Shown: positions 16,791 to 25,305, counted from the stretch's first letter. The stretch: DNA of 64,000 bases from Neisseria subflava (GCF_024205705.1 NZ_CP073115.1:2170001-2234000), one strand, 5' to 3'. Notes: generated by a model from the sequence alone, not told the origin. Program-made: numbers and translations.

Positions 16791-16816
16791 ACATCAGTAC
16801 TTAAAAAGGAAATATC

Positions 16817-17632
16817 GTGTCCAAAATCATCGTAGTAACTTCAGGTAAAGGCGGCGTAGGCAAGACCACTACCAGCGCCAGCATCGCAACCGGCCTGGCC
16901 CTGCGCGGCCACAAAACTGCCGTGATCGACTTCGACGTCGGTTTGCGCAACCTTGACCTGATTATGGGTTGCGAACGCCGCGTCGTATACGACCTCATCA
17001 ACGTCATCCAAGGCGAAGCCACACTCAACCAAGCCCTGATTAAAGACAAAAACTGCGAAAACCTCTACATCCTGCCCGCCTCGCAAACCCGCGACAAAGA
17101 CGCACTGACCCGCGAAGGCGTGGACAACGTGATGAAAGAGCTGGCCAGCAAAAAAATGGGCTTCGAATTCATTATCTGCGATTCCCCTGCCGGTATCGAA
17201 CAAGGTGCACTGATGGCACTCTACTTTGCCGACGAAGCCATTATTACCACCAATCCGGAAGTATCCAGCGTCCGCGACTCCGACCGTATCTTGGGCATTT
17301 TGCAAAGCAAATCCCGCAAAGCAGAACAAGGCAGCACTGTTAAAGAGCACCTGCTGATTACCCGCTACTCCCCTGAGCGCGTGGCTAAAGGCGAAATGCT
17401 GTCTGTACAAGACATCTGCGATATCTTGCGTATTCCGTTGATCGGTGTGATTCCTGAATCACAAAACGTCCTGCAAGCTTCCAACGCCGGCGAACCTGTC
17501 ATCCACCAAGACAATGCCGCAGCAGCAGAAGCCTACAAGGACGTTATCGCCCGCCTCTTGGGTGAAAACCGCGAAATGCGTTTCCTCGAAGCTGAGAAGA
17601 AAAGCTTCTTAAAACGACTGTTCGGAGGTTAA
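16817..17632 (+). CDS. minD: Septum site-determining ATPase MinD
   Basis: The 271-residue protein starts at GTG (MSKIIVVTSGKGGVGKTT) after AAGGAAA. It carries the deviant Walker A KGGVGKT, switch motifs DFDVGLRNLD and CDSPAGIEQGA, and the C-terminal amphipathic membrane-targeting helix (RFLEAEKKSFLKRLFGG). It oscillates on the inner membrane, recruiting MinC and released by MinE. It is 26 bases after minC and 3 bases before minE. Confidence 0.98.
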   Translation: MSKIIVVTSGKGGVGKTTTSASIATGLALRGHKTAVIDFDVGLRNLDLIMGCERRVVYDLINVIQGEATLNQALIKDKNCENLYILPASQTRDKDALTREGVDNVMKELASKKMGFEFIICDSPAGIEQGALMALYFADEAIITTNPEVSSVRDSDRILGILQSKSRKAEQGSTVKEHLLITRYSPERVAKGEMLSVQDICDILRIPLIGVIPESQNVLQASNAGEPVIHQDNAAAAEAYKDVIARLLGENREMRFLEAEKKSFLKRLFGG

Positions 17633-17635
17633 TAC

Positions 17636-17899
17636 ATGTCACTGCTCGATATGCTGTTCGGCAGAAAGCCGAAAACCGCCACAGTCGCGCGCGACCGCCT
17701 GCAAATCATCATCGCGCAAGAACGCGCACAAGAAGGCCAAGCTCCGGACTATCTGCCAACCCTGCGTAAAGAGTTGTTGGAAGTCCTGTCCAAATACGTC
17801 AACGTATCATTGGACGACATCCGCATCTCCCAAGAGAAACAAGACGGCTTGGACGTTCTTGAGCTGAACATCACCCTGCCGGAACAAAAAAAGGCTTAA
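17636..17899 (+). CDS. minE: Cell division topological specificity factor MinE
   Basis: The 87-residue protein begins MSLLDMLFGRKPKTATVARDRLQIIIAQER, the membrane-targeting and MinD-contact part, and ends with the topological-specificity domain. It stimulates MinD ATPase and restricts MinCD to the poles. It ends 3 bases before oxyR. Confidence 0.97.
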   Translation: MSLLDMLFGRKPKTATVARDRLQIIIAQERAQEGQAPDYLPTLRKELLEVLSKYVNVSLDDIRISQEKQDGLDVLELNITLPEQKKA

Positions 17900-17902
17900 C
17901 AC

Positions 17903-18823
17903 ATGACCTTGACCGAATTGCGTTACATCGTAGCCGTCGCACAAGAACGTCACTTCGGACGTGCCGCACGACGCTGCTTTGTCAGCCAGCCCACCCTCTC
18001 CATCGCCATCAAAAAGCTGGAGGAAGAGCTGTCGGTATCCCTGTTCGACCGTAGCAGCAACGACATCATCACGACCGAAGCGGGCGAGCGTATTGTTGCC
18101 CAAGCCCGCCGGGTTCTGGAAGAAGCAGAACTCATCAAGCACCTTGCCAATGAAGAGCAAAACGAATTGGAAGGCGCATTCAAACTCGGCCTGATTTTCA
18201 CCGTTGCCCCCTACCTTCTGCCCAAGCTCATTACCGCGCTGCGTGAAACCGCACCGAAAATGCCGCTGATGCTGGAAGAGAACTATACCCACATCCTGAC
18301 CGAGTCGCTCAAACGCGGCGATGTCGATGCAATCGTCGTTGCCGAACCGTTCCAAGAGCCGGGCATCGTGACCGAGCCTCTGTATGACGAACCTTTCTTC
18401 GTCATTGTTCCCAAAGGCCATCACTTTGAAGAACTCGATGCTGTTACGCCTCAGCTTTTGGGCGAAGAACAAGTGTTGCTGCTGTCCGAAGGCAACTGTA
18501 TGCGCGACCAAGTGTTGGCGAGCTGTTCCGAATTGGCTTCCAAACAGAAAATCCAAGGTTTGACCAATACCCTGCAAGGCAGCTCCATCAACACCATCCG
18601 CCACATGGTTGCCAGCGGTTTGGCCATCAGCGTCATGCCGGCTACCGCATTGACCGAAAACGACCATATGCTTTTCAGCATTATCCCGTTTGAAGGCACT
18701 GCACCGCACCGCCGTGTCGTTTTGGCCTATCGTCGCAACTTTGTCCGTCCGAAAGCACTGACTGCTTTGCGTACTGCCATTTTGCAATCGCAACTGACCG
18801 GCGTAACCTTCGTCAACGAATAA
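17903..18823 (+). CDS. oxyR: LysR-family hydrogen peroxide regulator OxyR
   Basis: The 306-residue protein starts MTLTELRYIVAVAQERHFGRAARRCFVSQPTLS (winged helix). The regulatory domain carries the redox Cys pair in LLSEGNCMRDQVLASCSELA (Cys near 199 and 208), the hallmark of OxyR. It controls catalase and other peroxide-response genes. In Neisseria it is co-transcribed with minCDE, consistent with the 3-base gap seen here. Confidence 0.95.
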   Translation: MTLTELRYIVAVAQERHFGRAARRCFVSQPTLSIAIKKLEEELSVSLFDRSSNDIITTEAGERIVAQARRVLEEAELIKHLANEEQNELEGAFKLGLIFTVAPYLLPKLITALRETAPKMPLMLEENYTHILTESLKRGDVDAIVVAEPFQEPGIVTEPLYDEPFFVIVPKGHHFEELDAVTPQLLGEEQVLLLSEGNCMRDQVLASCSELASKQKIQGLTNTLQGSSINTIRHMVASGLAISVMPATALTENDHMLFSIIPFEGTAPHRRVVLAYRRNFVRPKALTALRTAILQSQLTGVTFVNE

Positions 18824-18833
18824 ACCGCAAAAC

Positions 18834-18865
18834 AAAAGGCCGTCTGAACATTCAGACGGCCTTTT
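18834..18865. terminator. DUS inverted pair ending the min-oxyR operon
   Basis: AAAAGGCCGTCTGAA and its complement followed by T-run; serves oxyR and the convergent lipoprotein gene. Confidence 0.88.
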
Positions 18866-18886
18866 TATTTTTAACCGAATAAAGGA

Positions 18887-19099
18887 TTAGTAGCGGGTAT
18901 GAACCTGACTGCCGATAACACCACCCAAAGCCGCACCACCCAAGGTAGAGCCGGTATCGCCACCAATCAAGTTACCTGCCACACCACCCAATACCGCACC
19001 AGCAGCAGTGTTGCGTTGGGTTTGAGTCATATTGGCACATGCACCCAAAGAAGCGGCCAGCATGATCAAGGTCACAGTTTTTGCAAAAGTTTTCTTCAT
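18887..19099 (-). CDS. Glycine-zipper lipoprotein
   Basis: From the start MKKTFAKTVTLIMLAASLGAC the product has 70 residues with a lipobox (LGAC, Cys near 21) and a glycine-zipper 2TM-like segment (GAVLGGVAGNLIGGDTGSTLGG). Such proteins resemble OsmB/SlyB-type outer-membrane lipoproteins. GGAG lies upstream of the chosen ATG. Precise role unknown. Confidence 0.8.
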   Translation of the reverse strand: MKKTFAKTVTLIMLAASLGACANMTQTQRNTAAGAVLGGVAGNLIGGDTGSTLGGAALGGVIGSQVHTRY

Positions 19100-19353
19100 G
19101 GTTTGATTCTCCATCAGAGGTTAAGCTTTATATGGAGCAGTATGGCACAACCTTTCATTAATATATTTTCTGATAAGTAAAGACAGATTAAACTAAGATA
19201 ACGCTCTTGATGAACGGTTAACTTCAAAAATAAACGGCAATTCCAATAGAATATTTATAAAATTTAATATATTTGGCATAAAATTGCGCATACATCAACC
19301 GCATTCGGTAGTGATACAATGACGACTTGTCTGAATTACCGGAAACACCCGTC

Positions 19354-19803
19354 ATGAGTATCTACGCACTGGCACACATCATCCACGTTTATTGCGCGAT
19401 TGCCTTTGTCGGCGGCGTATTTTTCGAAATGCTGGTTCTCTCCGTTTTGCACACCGGCCGCGTTTCACGCGAATCGCGCCGCGAAGTCGAACGTGCCATG
19501 TCCTATCGTGCCGTCCGCGTAATGCCGCCTGTCGTCATTACCTTGTTCATCAGCGGCATCGTGATGGTGTACAACCGCTACCTGCCGATACTTCACCACC
19601 CATTCGACAGCTCTTTCGGCATCATGCTGAGCATCAAAATCCTGTTGGCAATAAGCGTTTTGGTACATTTTGCCATCGCCGTCGTCAAAATGGCACGGCA
19701 CACCCTCACCGTCGGCTGGTCGAAATACATACACGCCGTCGTATTCAGCCATATGCTGTTTATCGTCTTTTTTGCCAAGGCGATGTTCTACCTGTCTTGG
19801 TAA
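19354..19803 (+). CDS. Four-helix inner-membrane protein, CopD-like
   Basis: The 149-residue product (MSIYALAHIIHVYCAIAFVGGVFFEMLVL) has four membrane helices with conserved His residues (HIIH, HFAIA, HAVVFSH), a pattern shared with CopD/DUF-type membrane proteins that may bind haem or copper. GGAAA sits before this ATG; a TTG start 27 bases upstream is less likely. It is followed after 33 bases by a terC-family gene on the same strand. Confidence 0.7.
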   Translation: MSIYALAHIIHVYCAIAFVGGVFFEMLVLSVLHTGRVSRESRREVERAMSYRAVRVMPPVVITLFISGIVMVYNRYLPILHHPFDSSFGIMLSIKILLAISVLVHFAIAVVKMARHTLTVGWSKYIHAVVFSHMLFIVFFAKAMFYLSW

Positions 19804-19836
19804 ACCTTACCCATACCCCACACACAAGGATTGTTT

Positions 19837-20811
19837 ATGACCCAATACCCGTCCGTCGGCTCGCCGATGTTTTACGGCATCTTCTTTATTGCCGTCTTAA
19901 TCATGATCGCCATCGATATGGTATCGCTGAAAAAAAACGGCGCCCACAAAGTCAGCATCAAAGAAGCCCTCGCCTGGAGCGGCATTTGGGTGGCCGTATC
20001 CTGCACGTTTGCAGGCTGGCTCTATTTTGAACTGGCGGGCAACCCGACTTACGGGGCCGTTGTCGCCAAAGAAAAAGTCCTCGAATTCTTCACCGGCTAT
20101 GTACTCGAAAAATCCCTTGCCGTTGATAACATCTTCGTTTTCCTGATGATTTTCGGCTACTTCAAAGTCGAACCCAAATTCCAACACCGCGTCTTGCTCT
20201 ATGGTGTATTCGGCGCCATTGTCCTGCGCGCCATCATGATCTTCATCGGCGCAGCCTTGGTACAACAATTTGAATGGATTTTGTACCTCTTCGGCGCCTT
20301 CCTCTTATACACCGGCATTCACATGATGAAGCCGGAAGCCGAAGCTGAAGAAGACCTTTCCCAAAACAAAATCCTGACCCTACTCAAAAAAGTCATCCCG
20401 ACCAGCCAACAGTTTGACGGTGAAAAATTCTTTACCATCGAGAACGGCAAACGCATCGCTACGCCGCTTTTGCTGGTATTGATTATGATCGAATTGAGCG
20501 ACGTCATCTTCGCCGTGGACAGCATCCCCGCTATTTTTGCCGTAACCACCGACCCTTTCATCGTCCTCACTTCCAACATTTTTGCCATCTTGGGCCTGCG
20601 TGCCATGTACTTTTTACTGGCAGACTTTGCCGAACGCTTTATTTTCCTCAAATACGGCTTGGCTTTCGTGTTGAGCTTTATCGGTATCAAGATGTTGATT
20701 ATGCACTGGGTGCATATCCCGATTTCCATTTCCCTGTCCGTCGTCTTCGGCGCACTGGGTGCGTCCATCCTAACTTCTTTGGTGTACACGCGTCAGCAAG
20801 AGAAAAAATAA
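19837..20811 (+). CDS. TerC-family membrane protein
   Basis: The 324-residue protein (MTQYPSVGSPMFYGIFFIAV) has about nine membrane helices and the TerC family acidic motifs (ALAWSGIWV, VLEKSLAVDNIFVFLMIF, IELSDVIFAVDSIPAIFAVT). TerC/Alx proteins are implicated in manganese export and metal loading of secreted proteins. AAGGA precedes ATG 19837. It ends in a DUS-pair terminator. Confidence 0.9.
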   Translation: MTQYPSVGSPMFYGIFFIAVLIMIAIDMVSLKKNGAHKVSIKEALAWSGIWVAVSCTFAGWLYFELAGNPTYGAVVAKEKVLEFFTGYVLEKSLAVDNIFVFLMIFGYFKVEPKFQHRVLLYGVFGAIVLRAIMIFIGAALVQQFEWILYLFGAFLLYTGIHMMKPEAEAEEDLSQNKILTLLKKVIPTSQQFDGEKFFTIENGKRIATPLLLVLIMIELSDVIFAVDSIPAIFAVTTDPFIVLTSNIFAILGLRAMYFLLADFAERFIFLKYGLAFVLSFIGIKMLIMHWVHIPISISLSVVFGALGASILTSLVYTRQQEKK

Positions 20812-20823
20812 TCTGCCGATATA

Positions 20824-20856
20824 AAAAGGCCGTCTGAACATTTCAGACGGCCTTTT
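20824..20856. terminator. DUS inverted pair
   Basis: AAAAGGCCGTCTGAA and its complement between convergent terC and lipoprotein genes. Confidence 0.87.
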
Positions 20857-20874
20857 CAAATATCAAACACCAGC

Positions 20875-21273
20875 TTATTTAGCAGCGTCTTTCAATTTAT
20901 CGGCAGCTTCTTGAGTCGCATCGGCTGCTTTACCCATAGCGTCTTTAGCTGCGTCTTTGGCAGCATCTTTAGCATCAGAAACTGCATCTTTAGCTTCTTC
21001 AACCGCTTTACCGGCAGCATCTTTAGCGTCAGAAACTGCTTTATCCGCAGTTGCTTTAGCATCTGCGGCTGCGTCTTTAACATCAGAAACAGCTTGCTCA
21101 GCCGCACCTTTGGCTTCAGAAGCAGCAGCATCAACAGCAGAAGTTGCATTTTCAGCAGCAGCGTTTACATCGGAAGCAACAGCAGAAGCCGCCTCTTGGG
21201 TTTCTTTTTTCGCTTCTTGTGTACACGCCGCCAAGCCGGCTACCATCATTGCAGCAATCAATAATTTTTTCAT
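20875..21273 (-). CDS. Alanine/lysine-rich repeat lipoprotein
   Basis: From MKKLLIAAMMVAGLAACTQEAKK the product is 132 residues with a lipobox (LAAC). The rest is a highly repetitive helical sequence built on an 11-residue pattern (AASEAKGAAEQ, VSDVKDAAADA, VSDAKDAAGKA, VSDAKDAAKDA), like LEA-type or apolipoprotein-like amphipathic helices. It should be a surface or periplasm-anchored rod. Copies of the repeat could recombine and change length. An in-frame extension to 21369 lacks a ribosome site. Confidence 0.8.
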   Translation of the reverse strand: MKKLLIAAMMVAGLAACTQEAKKETQEAASAVASDVNAAAENATSAVDAAASEAKGAAEQAVSDVKDAAADAKATADKAVSDAKDAAGKAVEEAKDAVSDAKDAAKDAAKDAMGKAADATQEAADKLKDAAK

Positions 21274-21414
21274 GTTGTATATCCTTTGGTCTAAAAAATA
21301 TCTGCCAAAACTGACAGACCAAAAAATCATAACATAATAAATGCTCAAAAAAGGGAGAATTAACGCCAAATAACAGCTGGTTTACGTTTTTTGAAAAAAA
21401 TTTCAAAAAAACAG

Positions 21415-21443
21415 TTGACGAAAAGAAACAATCTCCCTATAAT
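21415..21443 (+). promoter_or_regulatory. Sigma-70 promoter of tRNA-Lys
   Basis: TTGACG, 17-base spacer, TATAAT, 12 bases before the tRNA; near consensus. Confidence 0.85.
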
Positions 21444-21455
21444 GCACAGCTTATC

Positions 21456-21531
21456 GGGTCGTTAGCTCAGTCGGTAGAGCAGCGGACTTTTAATCCGTTG
21501 GTCGAGCGTTCGAATCGCTCACGACCCACCA
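21456..21531 (+). tRNA. tRNA-Lys (anticodon UUU)
   Basis: The 76-base sequence folds as a cloverleaf: acceptor GGGTCGT paired with ACGACCC, D-arm AGCTCAGTCGGTAGAGC, anticodon arm with TTT between CGGACTT and AATCCG, T-arm with GTTCGAATC, and an encoded 3' CCA. Its 3' end faces the integrase gene 49 bases away, so it is the likely attachment gene of the element to the right. Confidence 0.97.
21510..21531 (+). other. Presumed attachment site (attL) in the tRNA 3' end
   Basis: Integrases of this type usually target the 3' part of a tRNA gene. The tRNA is complete, the integrase ends 49 bases beyond it, and DUS dialect and gene content change here. The second copy would lie beyond the right edge, so the exact core cannot be defined. 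Confidence 0.45.
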
Positions 21532-21540
21532 CTTTTCCTA

Positions 21541-21567
21541 AGCCTAAACAATTGTTTAGGCTTTTTT
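21541..21567 (+). terminator. tRNA-Lys terminator
   Basis: AGCCTAAACA pairs with TGTTTAGGCT, then six T; directly after the tRNA. Confidence 0.85.
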
Positions 21568-21579
21568 CTTAGCCACCGC

Positions 21580-22596
21580 CTATATTGGGGTGTGCCTGTT
21601 TTGTGTCGAAACCAAGACCGACACTGTCCAATATAGCCGCGTGTCCGTGCAAATGTTCGGGGCTAGATGGGCATACTTCTGAACCATCCCGACATTTTCC
21701 CAACCACCCATTTCCTGCAAAGCGGCGAGCGGAACTCCGGCTTGTACCAACCAACTTGCCCATGTATGCCTCAGATCGTGCCATCTGAAATCAACAATGC
21801 CTGCCTGAGACAATGCGTTTTTCCAAATACGCGAACTGATGCTTTTCACGGGTTTACCGTTTGGTAGAGTAAAAACAAAAGATGGATGTTTGCCCATCCG
21901 TTTTTCCAATATACCGAGTGCCGTCTGATTCAGGGCAACGCCGATAGCGCGTCCTGCTTTGGCTTCGTCTGCCTCAATCCATGCCGTCTTGCGACTTAGA
22001 TTGATATGCGACCATTTCAGCCCCAGTACATTGCGTTGCCGCAAGCCTGTCGCCAAACTGAACACTGCCATATCAGCTAAATACTCCGGCAGGGCATCAA
22101 TCAGCCTTTGGGCTTCTTCATGCTTCAGCCAACGGATACGGCGTTTGGCTTCACGATACAGTTTCAACTTCGGCACATTGTCCAGCCAGCCCCATTCTTT
22201 TTCCGCCTTATTCAAAATCGATCGGATTAAGGCAAGATAGCGATTTTTGGTACTGTCCGAACAAGTCATGCGGTTAATAGTCTGCATGATGAAATCACGG
22301 CTCATATGGTGCAAGAAGATACCTCTGAAATGAACTAGACAGCGCAAACGGCTTATGTCATCCCTGATGCTTTTCTTGTCCCCCATCTCTTCAATCCACC
22401 GGACTGCCGCTTCATCCCACAGTCGTTTCGGTTTTTCGTTGAAATGTTCCTGCTGCCACAATTCATGTTTCAGTTTGTCATGCAGCCTTTGGGCTTCATT
22501 TTTGTCTTTGGTGCGAGAAGATTGTCTAATTCTTTGACCGCTTTGCGTTGTGATGTCAATGTAATAGACGCCATTTTCGCGTTTATAGATCGGCAT
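21580..22596 (-). CDS. int: Tyrosine recombinase (integrase) of the element
   Basis: The 338-residue protein has an N-terminal arm/SAM-like domain and the catalytic residues Arg (SLATGLRQRNVLGLKW, near 185), His-x-x-Arg (FRWHDLRHTWASW, about 274-277) and Tyr (VQKYAHLAP, near 309). It would integrate and excise the element at tRNA-Lys. Its stop faces the tRNA. The start overlaps the excisionase-like gene by about 125 bases in another frame; a later start is possible, but the N-terminal MPIYKRENGVYYIDIT is typical for this integrase group. Confidence 0.93.
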   Translation of the reverse strand: MPIYKRENGVYYIDITTQSGQRIRQSSRTKDKNEAQRLHDKLKHELWQQEHFNEKPKRLWDEAAVRWIEEMGDKKSIRDDISRLRCLVHFRGIFLHHMSRDFIMQTINRMTCSDSTKNRYLALIRSILNKAEKEWGWLDNVPKLKLYREAKRRIRWLKHEEAQRLIDALPEYLADMAVFSLATGLRQRNVLGLKWSHINLSRKTAWIEADEAKAGRAIGVALNQTALGILEKRMGKHPSFVFTLPNGKPVKSISSRIWKNALSQAGIVDFRWHDLRHTWASWLVQAGVPLAALQEMGGWENVGMVQKYAHLAPNICTDTRLYWTVSVLVSTQNRHTPI

Positions 22597-22799
22597 TTTT
22601 GTTCACTCCTACTTTCGAGTGAAGCCAGCATCCGCGCATTTTCCAGTTCGTTTATAAATGCGTCAAGTGCGGGCTGCGTGATACAGTATTTCCGTCCGGG
22701 CATGGAGGCTGCCAAACGGCCGGAGCGGATATGTTCCCGTATGGTTTCGGGATGGCATTTGCAGTATTGAGCCGCTTCTTTCACGTCATATGTCTTCAT
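22470..22799 (-). CDS. Excisionase-like helix-turn-helix protein
   Basis: The 109-residue product begins MKTYDVKEAAQYCKCHPETIREHIRSGRL, a MerR/excisionase-type helix-turn-helix (helix of DVKEAAQYCK followed by PETIREHIRSG). Position immediately upstream of and overlapping int supports a role in directing excision or regulating int. The C-terminal half overlaps the integrase start, as in some phages and ICEs. Confidence 0.75.
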   Translation of the reverse strand: MKTYDVKEAAQYCKCHPETIREHIRSGRLAASMPGRKYCITQPALDAFINELENARMLASLESRSEQKCRSINAKMASITLTSQRKAVKELDNLLAPKTKMKPKGCMTN

Positions 22800-22802
22800 G
22801 GA

Positions 22803-23057
22803 TTACCTCGATATTTCATAAACCGTGTAGGGCGCGTTTTCCTGTAGTAGCGACAGCCGTCTAACTGCCGCATATCGCTTGATACGGGATTCCAACACTA
22901 AAAAGTTGTTTCGGTCGATATAAAACAGCAGGCAGAGATAACCCTGCCTGTCTGCTTCGAGTGGAACGAGACGGAAGTGAGGAAACTGATCATCCTTTGG
23001 ATTAAACAGGGCGCTTACTTTTACGGTAACAACTTCTACACTCTTCTCTATCAGCAT
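22803..23057 (-). CDS. Conserved-looking protein of unknown function
   Basis: The 84-residue product starts MLIEKSVEVVTVKVSALFNP after AGGGAA. It is predicted soluble, mixed alpha/beta, with no family I recognise. It lies between traM and the excisionase-like gene with 3- and 8-base gaps, so it is in the same leftward operon. A longer in-frame ORF to 23123 would overlap traM and lacks a ribosome site. Confidence 0.55.
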   Translation of the reverse strand: MLIEKSVEVVTVKVSALFNPKDDQFPHFRLVPLEADRQGYLCLLFYIDRNNFLVLESRIKRYAAVRRLSLLQENAPYTVYEISR

Positions 23058-23065
23058 AAAGTTCC

Positions 23066-23500
23066 CTAAACAAATTTCAGAACAAGTATGGAACAGAAGA
23101 AAATCAGTGCCGCAACTAACCATGACCGGTTTATCTTCGTTGTTACTTCGTCAAGGTATCCCTTCATTTGTTTGTCAATTTTGGCTTGGATTGAGGCGTA
23201 CAACTTGCCTTCACTTTCAGCTAGCTCTTTACCATACCCTGCTAGAAGATCTGCCATAATCTGTTCACGATAAGTCTTCAAATCTTCAGCAATTTGAACT
23301 GCCGTTTTCAACGGTTCTTCGATTTCTGAAGTAATTCCGTCAAAATCCTCACGAGTACGGTTACGTTGTTCTTCAAACAAGGCTTTCAACCGGCTTTCCT
23401 GTACCAACAGAATAGCAATAACCGGGTCGTCTGCTGTAAGTTTGATACCTGAAACCCGGAACACGTCGGCAATAATGGCATCTACTTCTGCTTTTCCCAT
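23066..23500 (-). CDS. traM: Conjugal transfer protein TraM-like
   Basis: The 144-residue protein has a soluble, largely helical body (ILLVQESRLKALFEEQ, coiled-coil-like EIEEPLKTAVQIAEDLKTY) and one C-terminal membrane helix (WLVAALIFFCSILVLKFV). Size, C-terminal anchor and position directly after a TraL-like P-loop gene match TraM of IncP plasmids (traK-traL-traM). It starts one base after the traL stop. Function in IncP transfer is accessory and poorly understood. Confidence 0.7.
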   Translation of the reverse strand: MGKAEVDAIIADVFRVSGIKLTADDPVIAILLVQESRLKALFEEQRNRTREDFDGITSEIEEPLKTAVQIAEDLKTYREQIMADLLAGYGKELAESEGKLYASIQAKIDKQMKGYLDEVTTKINRSWLVAALIFFCSILVLKFV

Positions 23501-23501
23501 A

Positions 23502-24260
23502 TCATGCCTCTGATTTTTCCGGTTGGCGTTGAGTAGCCAAAAACTCTATTTGATCCAGTTGTTCATACAACTCACGCTGTACCGTACGCAGACGTTGGCG
23601 AGGCATCAAGCCAAATTCACCTGAAGTTTGTGCTTCAGTTAAAGTCAGGTTTTTGGTTGTCATTTCCTTTATATCTGCACCAAACGTATCAGGGTTGCGA
23701 TGTGAAATATGTACCACGCCGATAATACGATCCTTGTATTGCTTATAAACACCAAATTCTTCAAACGGTTTATCTTTAGTTACCACACCTTGAAAGTCGT
23801 TAAGCCAAATAACCACTTCAGCCTGTAAAGCATTTAACGTTTGCACCAAACCTGTAATACAGTCATCAAGAGTCTGTCCACCTACAAGTGGTACATGAAT
23901 AATCATGCGGATACCGTTTTCGGCCAAGAAGGATGGTACTTCGTTTTCTGCCATATAAGACATCAATGGCACAAAAGTAGCAGCCCCGTTGTCAATGACA
24001 GCAATACCTTCCTCGTTTACCAGCTTCTCAATCAATCCATCAAAATAGCGGGAATCAATATTATTACTGTCATTTAAAATATCGATTACTTCAGGATTTA
24101 ACGCCGAGAAACGGCTAAAAGAAGGATTTACGGGATCAGTATCAAAGCAATGCAGTTGCTCTCCACTGGCTTTTGCTTTGAGGTAGTCACCTAAAAAACT
24201 TGCAATCGTTGATTTACCAACGCCGCCTTTACCTTGTGCAATAAAATGGACTTCTTTCAT
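23502..24260 (-). CDS. traL: TraL-like P-loop (ParA/MinD-type) ATPase
   Basis: From MKEVHFIAQGKGGVGKSTIASFL the product is 252 residues, with a deviant Walker A (GKGGVGKS), CFDTDPVNPSF and VIDNGA segments, as in the SIMIBI ATPases. The IncP Tra1 core encodes a nucleotide-binding TraL next to TraM; the adjacency here supports that call over a plasmid-partition ParA, and no ParB is beside it. Its role may be to place the relaxosome at the cell pole. An in-frame extension to 24323 lacks support. Confidence 0.72.
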   Translation of the reverse strand: MKEVHFIAQGKGGVGKSTIASFLGDYLKAKASGEQLHCFDTDPVNPSFSRFSALNPEVIDILNDSNNIDSRYFDGLIEKLVNEEGIAVIDNGAATFVPLMSYMAENEVPSFLAENGIRMIIHVPLVGGQTLDDCITGLVQTLNALQAEVVIWLNDFQGVVTKDKPFEEFGVYKQYKDRIIGVVHISHRNPDTFGADIKEMTTKNLTLTEAQTSGEFGLMPRQRLRTVQRELYEQLDQIEFLATQRQPEKSEA

Positions 24261-24342
24261 GGCATAACCTTTCGTTTGTTCAAATGATTTTTTACAAAAA
24301 GAAACCTGCTCGTCCCTGAACAAGTTTGTGTTTGTAAAAAAA

Positions 24343-24365
24343 GCAGCCCTATATAGCAGGGCTGC
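24343..24365 (-). terminator. Hairpin between trbM and traL
   Basis: GCAGCCCT pairs with AGGGCTGC over a 7-base loop in the gap between the two genes, with a run of A/T on one side. Confidence 0.6.
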
Positions 24366-24410
24366 CGAAGCTGCTAAACATTTATGCCTATGTAGAGCAG
24401 GAGTGAAGAT

Positions 24411-24962
24411 TTAACGAATATCTACCCAGCGACCACCATTCTTCTCTTCGCCGACATATCGTACTTTATCGCCCGCAGTCGTCCATCCGTGGTCGTAATA
24501 AGCCTTGCAGTATTCCGGTTTATCAGGTCTGACGTAAAACTTTTTAACTATCTGGCAATTTTCATCAGACGTATATTGTCGGCCAAAACGATATTTGTTT
24601 TTTTGTTCGCATACCTGCTCAAACCTTGAATAACGCATCATGCGGTTCAACTCTTGAGCATCACACCGGCCAGCTCCATTTGCAATTGCATCAACCAAGC
24701 CCGACATTTCGGCACTTTCCGAACTACTCGGACACATTTTTAAAAAGTTACGACGCGCCTTGATCGTATTGCCCAATTTTTTGTGGCGAATCGAAAAATA
24801 TCGTCTAATAGAAGACGCACATTCGCTTGGACGATCACCTGATGACAGACATAAAATTGCCTCACACGCCAAGCGCGTATCGCCTGTAAGCACATCGTCA
24901 GCATAAGTCGCCGGCGCTGCTCCCAGTAACGCCGCAATTAACAAACTCAAAGATTTTTTCAT
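24411..24962 (-). CDS. trbM: TrbM-like conjugal transfer protein
   Basis: The 183-residue protein starts MKKSLSLLIAALLGAAPATYADDVLTGD, a signal peptide with cleavage after TYA. The mature part has LACEAILCLSSGDRPSECASSIRRYF, with paired cysteines, the signature of the TrbM family of periplasmic proteins encoded with IncP mating-pair genes. Further Cys in DENCQI, EYCKAY and RCDA suggest disulfides. TrbM is accessory in transfer. Confidence 0.85.
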   Translation of the reverse strand: MKKSLSLLIAALLGAAPATYADDVLTGDTRLACEAILCLSSGDRPSECASSIRRYFSIRHKKLGNTIKARRNFLKMCPSSSESAEMSGLVDAIANGAGRCDAQELNRMMRYSRFEQVCEQKNKYRFGRQYTSDENCQIVKKFYVRPDKPEYCKAYYDHGWTTAGDKVRYVGEEKNGGRWVDIR

Positions 24963-25046
24963 ACACACACCTTTTCCATATTGAAATAAAAGACGAAAAA
25001 AAGGATAATCTGCGTACCCCTACGAGATCATCCATCTCAACTTAAA

Positions 25047-25073
25047 TGCCGCTTTTGTATGAAAGCGGCTTTT
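25047..25073 (+). terminator. Hairpin GCCGCTTT/AAAGCGGC with T-run
   Basis: A stem of eight pairs with an 8-base loop followed by TTTTT on the plus strand, just beyond the stop of the 55-residue gene at 25074-25241. Confidence 0.55.
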
Positions 25074-25241
25074 TCATTGCCAAACAACTGTGCGAACTTG
25101 GAACTTTCTTCCTTCTTGCACAATGTTTACGCACAAATCAGAATTGCCCTTCATCAGCAGGTCAACCTGCTGGGCTGCGGCTCTCATGCTTTGATATGTA
25201 CCGATGACGATCTGTTTGACGGGTTTACGGATTTTTTTCAT
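25074..25241 (-). CDS. Very small protein of unknown function
   Basis: A 55-residue frame starts at 25241 after GGAAGTAAC: MKKIRKPVKQIVIGTYQSMR and continues AAQQVDLLMKGNSDLCV to VRTVVWQ. It is basic at the N-terminus. Its ribosome site, position in a gap on the operon strand and following hairpin make it credible, but there is no family match I can name. The plus-strand frame over the same bases shows no such features. Confidence 0.45.
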   Translation of the reverse strand: MKKIRKPVKQIVIGTYQSMRAAAQQVDLLMKGNSDLCVNIVQEGRKFQVRTVVWQ

Positions 25242-25272
25242 GTTACTTCCTTTCGCTTTTAGATGAAGTGAA

Positions 25273-25305
25273 GGTCGTCTGAAACCATTTTCAGACGACC
25301 TCAGA
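25273..25305 (-). terminator. DUS pair of the GGTCGTCTGAA dialect
   Basis: AGGTCGTCTGAAA and its complement; first appearance of this DUS dialect in the window. Confidence 0.75.

Noticed and set aside
23502..24260. ParA partition protein with a missing ParB
   Set aside because: Its immediate neighbour is TraM-like and TrbM-like genes follow, so an IncP TraL role fits better; a ParA-type function is not excluded.
25059..25262. 67-residue plus-strand ORF
   Set aside because: The opposite strand carries a better small gene with a ribosome site over the same bases.
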